Below, in pieces: positions 5,503-7,482 of a stretch of 7,482 bases of DNA. Source of the stretch: JAWWBG01 sp033721095 (GTDB lineage: Bacteria > Actinomycetota > Nitriliruptoria > Nitriliruptorales > Nitriliruptoraceae); NCBI GenBank assembly GCA_033721095.1, contig JAWWBG010000135.1:1-7482 (forward strand), in the 5' to 3' direction. Every line of letters begins with the position of its first letter. Position 1 is the first letter of the stretch. Position numbers and translations under genes: made by a program. The notes under the pieces were generated by a model that was given only the letters and a program-made list of their open reading frames with translations, had not been told where the DNA came from and made no database searches.

Positions 5503-5512
5503 CGGTTGGACC

Positions 5513-6454
5513 ATGAAGACCACGTCGCTGTCGGACCAGCAGACCGAGCGCACCACGTCGACGGTGCTTGTCGGGGCCATCGGTTTCGCGATGGGATCGG
5601 CCGACCTCGTGCCCGGTGTTTCCGGCGGGACGGTCGCCCTCGTGGCCGGCATCTACGAGCGCCTCGTGGCCTCGATCCGGATGGGGGCGGGCGCCCTGGC
5701 ATCCCTGCTGCGCCTTGATGTCGCCGGCGCGCTCGCAGGACTCCGCCGGGTGGAGTGGCGCTTCCTCGTGCCGCTCCTGGGCGGCATCCTCGTTGCCATC
5801 TTCAGCCTCGCTGGCCTGCTGCACACCGCGCTGGACGAACACCCGGAGCTGCTGGCAGCCGGGTTCTTCGGGCTCGTGCTGGCCTCGACGGTTGTCGCCG
5901 TCGAGGAGCTGAGGCAACCGACTGCGACGCACCTTGGTGCCGGCCTGGCCACCGCGATCGCGGTCTTTCTGCTGCTCGGCCTACACGGCGGCAGCGTCGA
6001 TGACCTGTCGGTGCCCGTCGCGTTCGCCGGCGGCGCGCTCGCGGTCTGCGCGATGATCCTCCCCGGCGTGAGCGGGTCGTTCCTGCTCCTGCTCGTTGGT
6101 CTCTACGACGGTGTCATCTCGGCCGTCGATGACCGCGACCTCGTCATCGTCGGTGCCGTCGCCCTCGGCGCCGCCGTGGGACTGGGCCTGTTCTCCACGG
6201 CGCTGCACTGGGTCCTCCGGCGCCATCACGACATGGTGCTGGCGCTGATGCTGGGGCTGATGGTCGGCTCGCTGCGGGTGCTGTGGCCGTGGCCCGCCGG
6301 CGAGGAGGGCGTGGGCGACACAGCCCTGGGGGCTCCGACCGGCGACTGGTGGTGGGCGATCGCCGTTGCCGCTGCTGCCTACGGGCTGGTCGTGGTCCTC
6401 GCTCGGGCAGCCCGACGACGAACAGTCGCGCCTGCGGCCGCTCCGACTGGCTGA
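5513..6454 (+). CDS. DUF368 membrane protein, PopT-type polyprenyl-phosphate transporter
   Basis: 313-residue integral membrane protein with about eight hydrophobic segments, including residues 17-30, 84-103, 140-156, 168-200 and 285-306. It shows the paired inverted-repeat signatures of the DUF368 family: SADLVPGVSGGTVAL (PGVSGGT at 34-40) and MILPGVSGSFLLLLVGLYDG (PGVSGS at 184-189). DUF368 members were recently shown in other bacteria to return undecaprenyl phosphate across the cytoplasmic membrane (named PopT), recycling the lipid carrier for peptidoglycan and other surface polymers. The same role here is inferred from family membership and the neighbouring DAP genes. ATG 5513 starts MKTTSLSDQQ just before the first helix; an in-frame codon at 5435 would add Arg/Pro-rich residues antisense to the dapD leader. 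The stop is one base from the convergent dapC stop. Confidence 0.9.
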   Translation: MKTTSLSDQQTERTTSTVLVGAIGFAMGSADLVPGVSGGTVALVAGIYERLVASIRMGAGALASLLRLDVAGALAGLRRVEWRFLVPLLGGILVAIFSLAGLLHTALDEHPELLAAGFFGLVLASTVVAVEELRQPTATHLGAGLATAIAVFLLLGLHGGSVDDLSVPVAFAGGALAVCAMILPGVSGSFLLLLVGLYDGVISAVDDRDLVIVGAVALGAAVGLGLFSTALHWVLRRHHDMVLALMLGLMVGSLRVLWPWPAGEEGVGDTALGAPTGDWWWAIAVAAAAYGLVVVLARAARRRTVAPAAAPTG

Positions 6455-6455
6455 C

Positions 6456-7482
6456 TCAGACCGGGACGCGACCCTCGTCGATGGCTGCCTGCCACACCGC
6501 GACCGCCTGCCGGCAGTCCTCGACCGTCGGCACGAGCGCGAGCCGCAGCCAGCCGGTGCCGTTGGGGCCGAACGCCCGACCCGGTGAGACGATGATCCCC
6601 TCGCGCAGCAGGGCCTCCGCGTGGGCGGCATCGTCGCCTCCGGCTGCACGCATCCACACGTAGAAGGTGGCCTGCGAGCCGGAGACGTGATGCCCGGTGC
6701 TCGCAAGGAACGACAGGAGGACGTCGCGTTTCGCGGCGAAGATCGCCCGTCGCTCATCGACGTGGTCCTGATCGCTCCATGCCGCGGTGGCGGCCGCCTG
6801 GACGAAGTCGGGCGAACCGGTCCCGATGTTGGGACGCAGGACCCGAAGGCGCCGGATCAGGTCCTCGTCGCCGATGATCGCGCCGGACCGGTAGCCCGTC
6901 ATGCCCGATCGCTTCGACAGCGACACGAAGGCGAGCACGCCCCCCATGTCGCCGTCGGTCACCTCGAGCACCGATGGTGCGGGCTCGTCGAACCAGACCT
7001 CCTGGTAGCACTCGTCGGAACACAGGAGGATGTCGTGGCGGCGCGCCACCTCGACCTGTGTGCGAAGGTGGCCGAGGTCGGTGGTCGCCCCGGTCGGGTT
7101 GTGGGGATGGTTGATCCAGGCGACGGCGAGACGGTCGAGCAGCCCCGGCGGCAGCCACGACAGGTCGAGTCGCCAGCCGCTCCGCTCGGTCAGGGGGACC
7201 GGGTGGCTGATGCCACCGGAGAAGAGGGCTCCGCGTCCGTAGACCGGATAGCCCGGTTCCCCCCACGCGACGCTGCGCTTGTCGCCGTGCGGGTCGACGA
7301 CGGCCAACGGCAGGTGGAAGATCGCCTCCTTGGAACCGGCCGTCGGCAGTACGTGTCGGTCAGGGTCGACGGTGACGCCGTGCCGGCGCTGGACCCAGTC
7401 GGCCACCGCAGCCCGCAACTGTGCGTGCCCGGCCGCCGTTGGATAGTTGCTGACTGGCTCGACCGCCTGGACGAGGGCGTCA
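6456..7482 (-). CDS. dapC: Succinyldiaminopimelate aminotransferase, 5' end outside window
   Basis: Fold-type I PLP aminotransferase (class I/II). It should convert N-succinyl-2-amino-6-ketopimelate plus glutamate to N-succinyl-LL-DAP, the step between DapD and DapE. Visible motifs in order: EPVSNYPTAAG at the right edge, LPTAGSKEAIFHLPLA, NHPHNPTGA (cofactor-binding Asn), SDECYQEVWFD (Asp-x-x-Tyr), SLSKRSGMTGYRSGA with the Schiff-base lysine at 6912-6914, and WLRLALVPT with the carboxylate-binding Arg. A TTG at 7418 is only a formal start; the frame stays open and family-like to the window edge, so the N-terminus (roughly 20-40 residues) and promoter are missing. Aminotransferase specificity is hard to read from motifs alone; the dapD/dapE neighbourhood and the actinobacterial DapC-like pattern make DapC the best call. 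It converges on the DUF368 gene with a one-base gap. Confidence 0.87.
   Translation of the reverse strand, partial: DALVQAVEPVSNYPTAAGHAQLRAAVADWVQRRHGVTVDPDRHVLPTAGSKEAIFHLPLAVVDPHGDKRSVAWGEPGYPVYGRGALFSGGISHPVPLTERSGWRLDLSWLPPGLLDRLAVAWINHPHNPTGATTDLGHLRTQVEVARRHDILLCSDECYQEVWFDEPAPSVLEVTDGDMGGVLAFVSLSKRSGMTGYRSGAIIGDEDLIRRLRVLRPNIGTGSPDFVQAAATAAWSDQDHVDERRAIFAAKRDVLLSFLASTGHHVSGSQATFYVWMRAAGGDDAAHAEALLREGIIVSPGRAFGPNGTGWLRLALVPTVEDCRQAVAVWQAAIDEGRVPV

Noticed and set aside
5435..5512. 26-residue extension of the DUF368 protein from a start at 5435
   Set aside because: Not membrane-protein-like, overlaps the dapD promoter/leader region, and ATG 5513 sits just before the first helix.
5406..5702. 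N-terminal extension of DapD to 5702
   Set aside because: The sequence is Pro/Arg-rich and antisense to the DUF368 coding region; ATG 5405 has an SD and gives a protein the length of E. coli DapD.
1..7482. CRISPR array, insertion sequence, toxin-antitoxin or defence system
   Set aside because: No regular repeats, transposase motifs or defence domains are visible; apart from the HNH gene every gene is a recognisable housekeeping function.

Overview
The window is a GC-rich (roughly 70% by eye), densely coded chromosomal stretch. Gene content and protein style (MPHK-type PurB, gram-positive-style DapE, classical DapC, TANNNT-like -10 elements directly before ATG codons, GatCAB-era gltX/tRNA linkage) suggest an actinomycete-grade bacterium. 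The E. coli-type DapD argues against mycobacteria or streptomycetes and fits a deep or uncultured lineage such as Acidimicrobiia. That placement is inference.

Layout. 1-907 (+): the 3' part of purB (purine synthesis). 949-2457 (+): complete gltX. 2519-2590 and 2645-2721 (+): tRNA-Gln(CTG) and tRNA-Glu(CTC), separated by a spacer with two small hairpins. 2734-3447 (-): an HNH endonuclease with three repeated C-x4-C-x9-C-x2-H modules, ending 12 bp from the tRNA-Glu CCA and locally poorer in GC; this is the only accessory-looking gene. 3517-4584 (-) and 4584-5405 (-): dapE and dapD, overlapping by one base as a translationally coupled pair transcribed dapD then dapE. 5513-6454 (+): a DUF368 membrane protein (PopT-type polyprenyl-phosphate transporter), divergent from dapD. 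6456-7482 (-): dapC, running off the right edge.

How the genes fit. DapC, DapD and DapE are three steps of the succinylase branch of lysine/meso-diaminopimelate synthesis, which feeds peptidoglycan. The DUF368 gene lodged between them probably recycles the undecaprenyl-phosphate carrier that exports peptidoglycan precursors, so the right half is a cell-wall supply locus. In the left half, gltX lies next to tRNA-Gln and tRNA-Glu, the two substrates a non-discriminating GluRS would charge where GlnRS is absent.

Most of the window is housekeeping. I see no defence system, CRISPR array or insertion sequence. The most unusual signals are at the tRNA-Glu/HNH junction: a 13-bp exact copy (20/25 over a longer stretch) of the tRNA-Glu anticodon arm recurs 85 bp downstream inside the 3' end of the HNH gene, written in rare codons. 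Other points are the mix of an E. coli-type DapD with actinobacterial-style partners, and apparent leaderless starts of gltX and the DUF368 gene.
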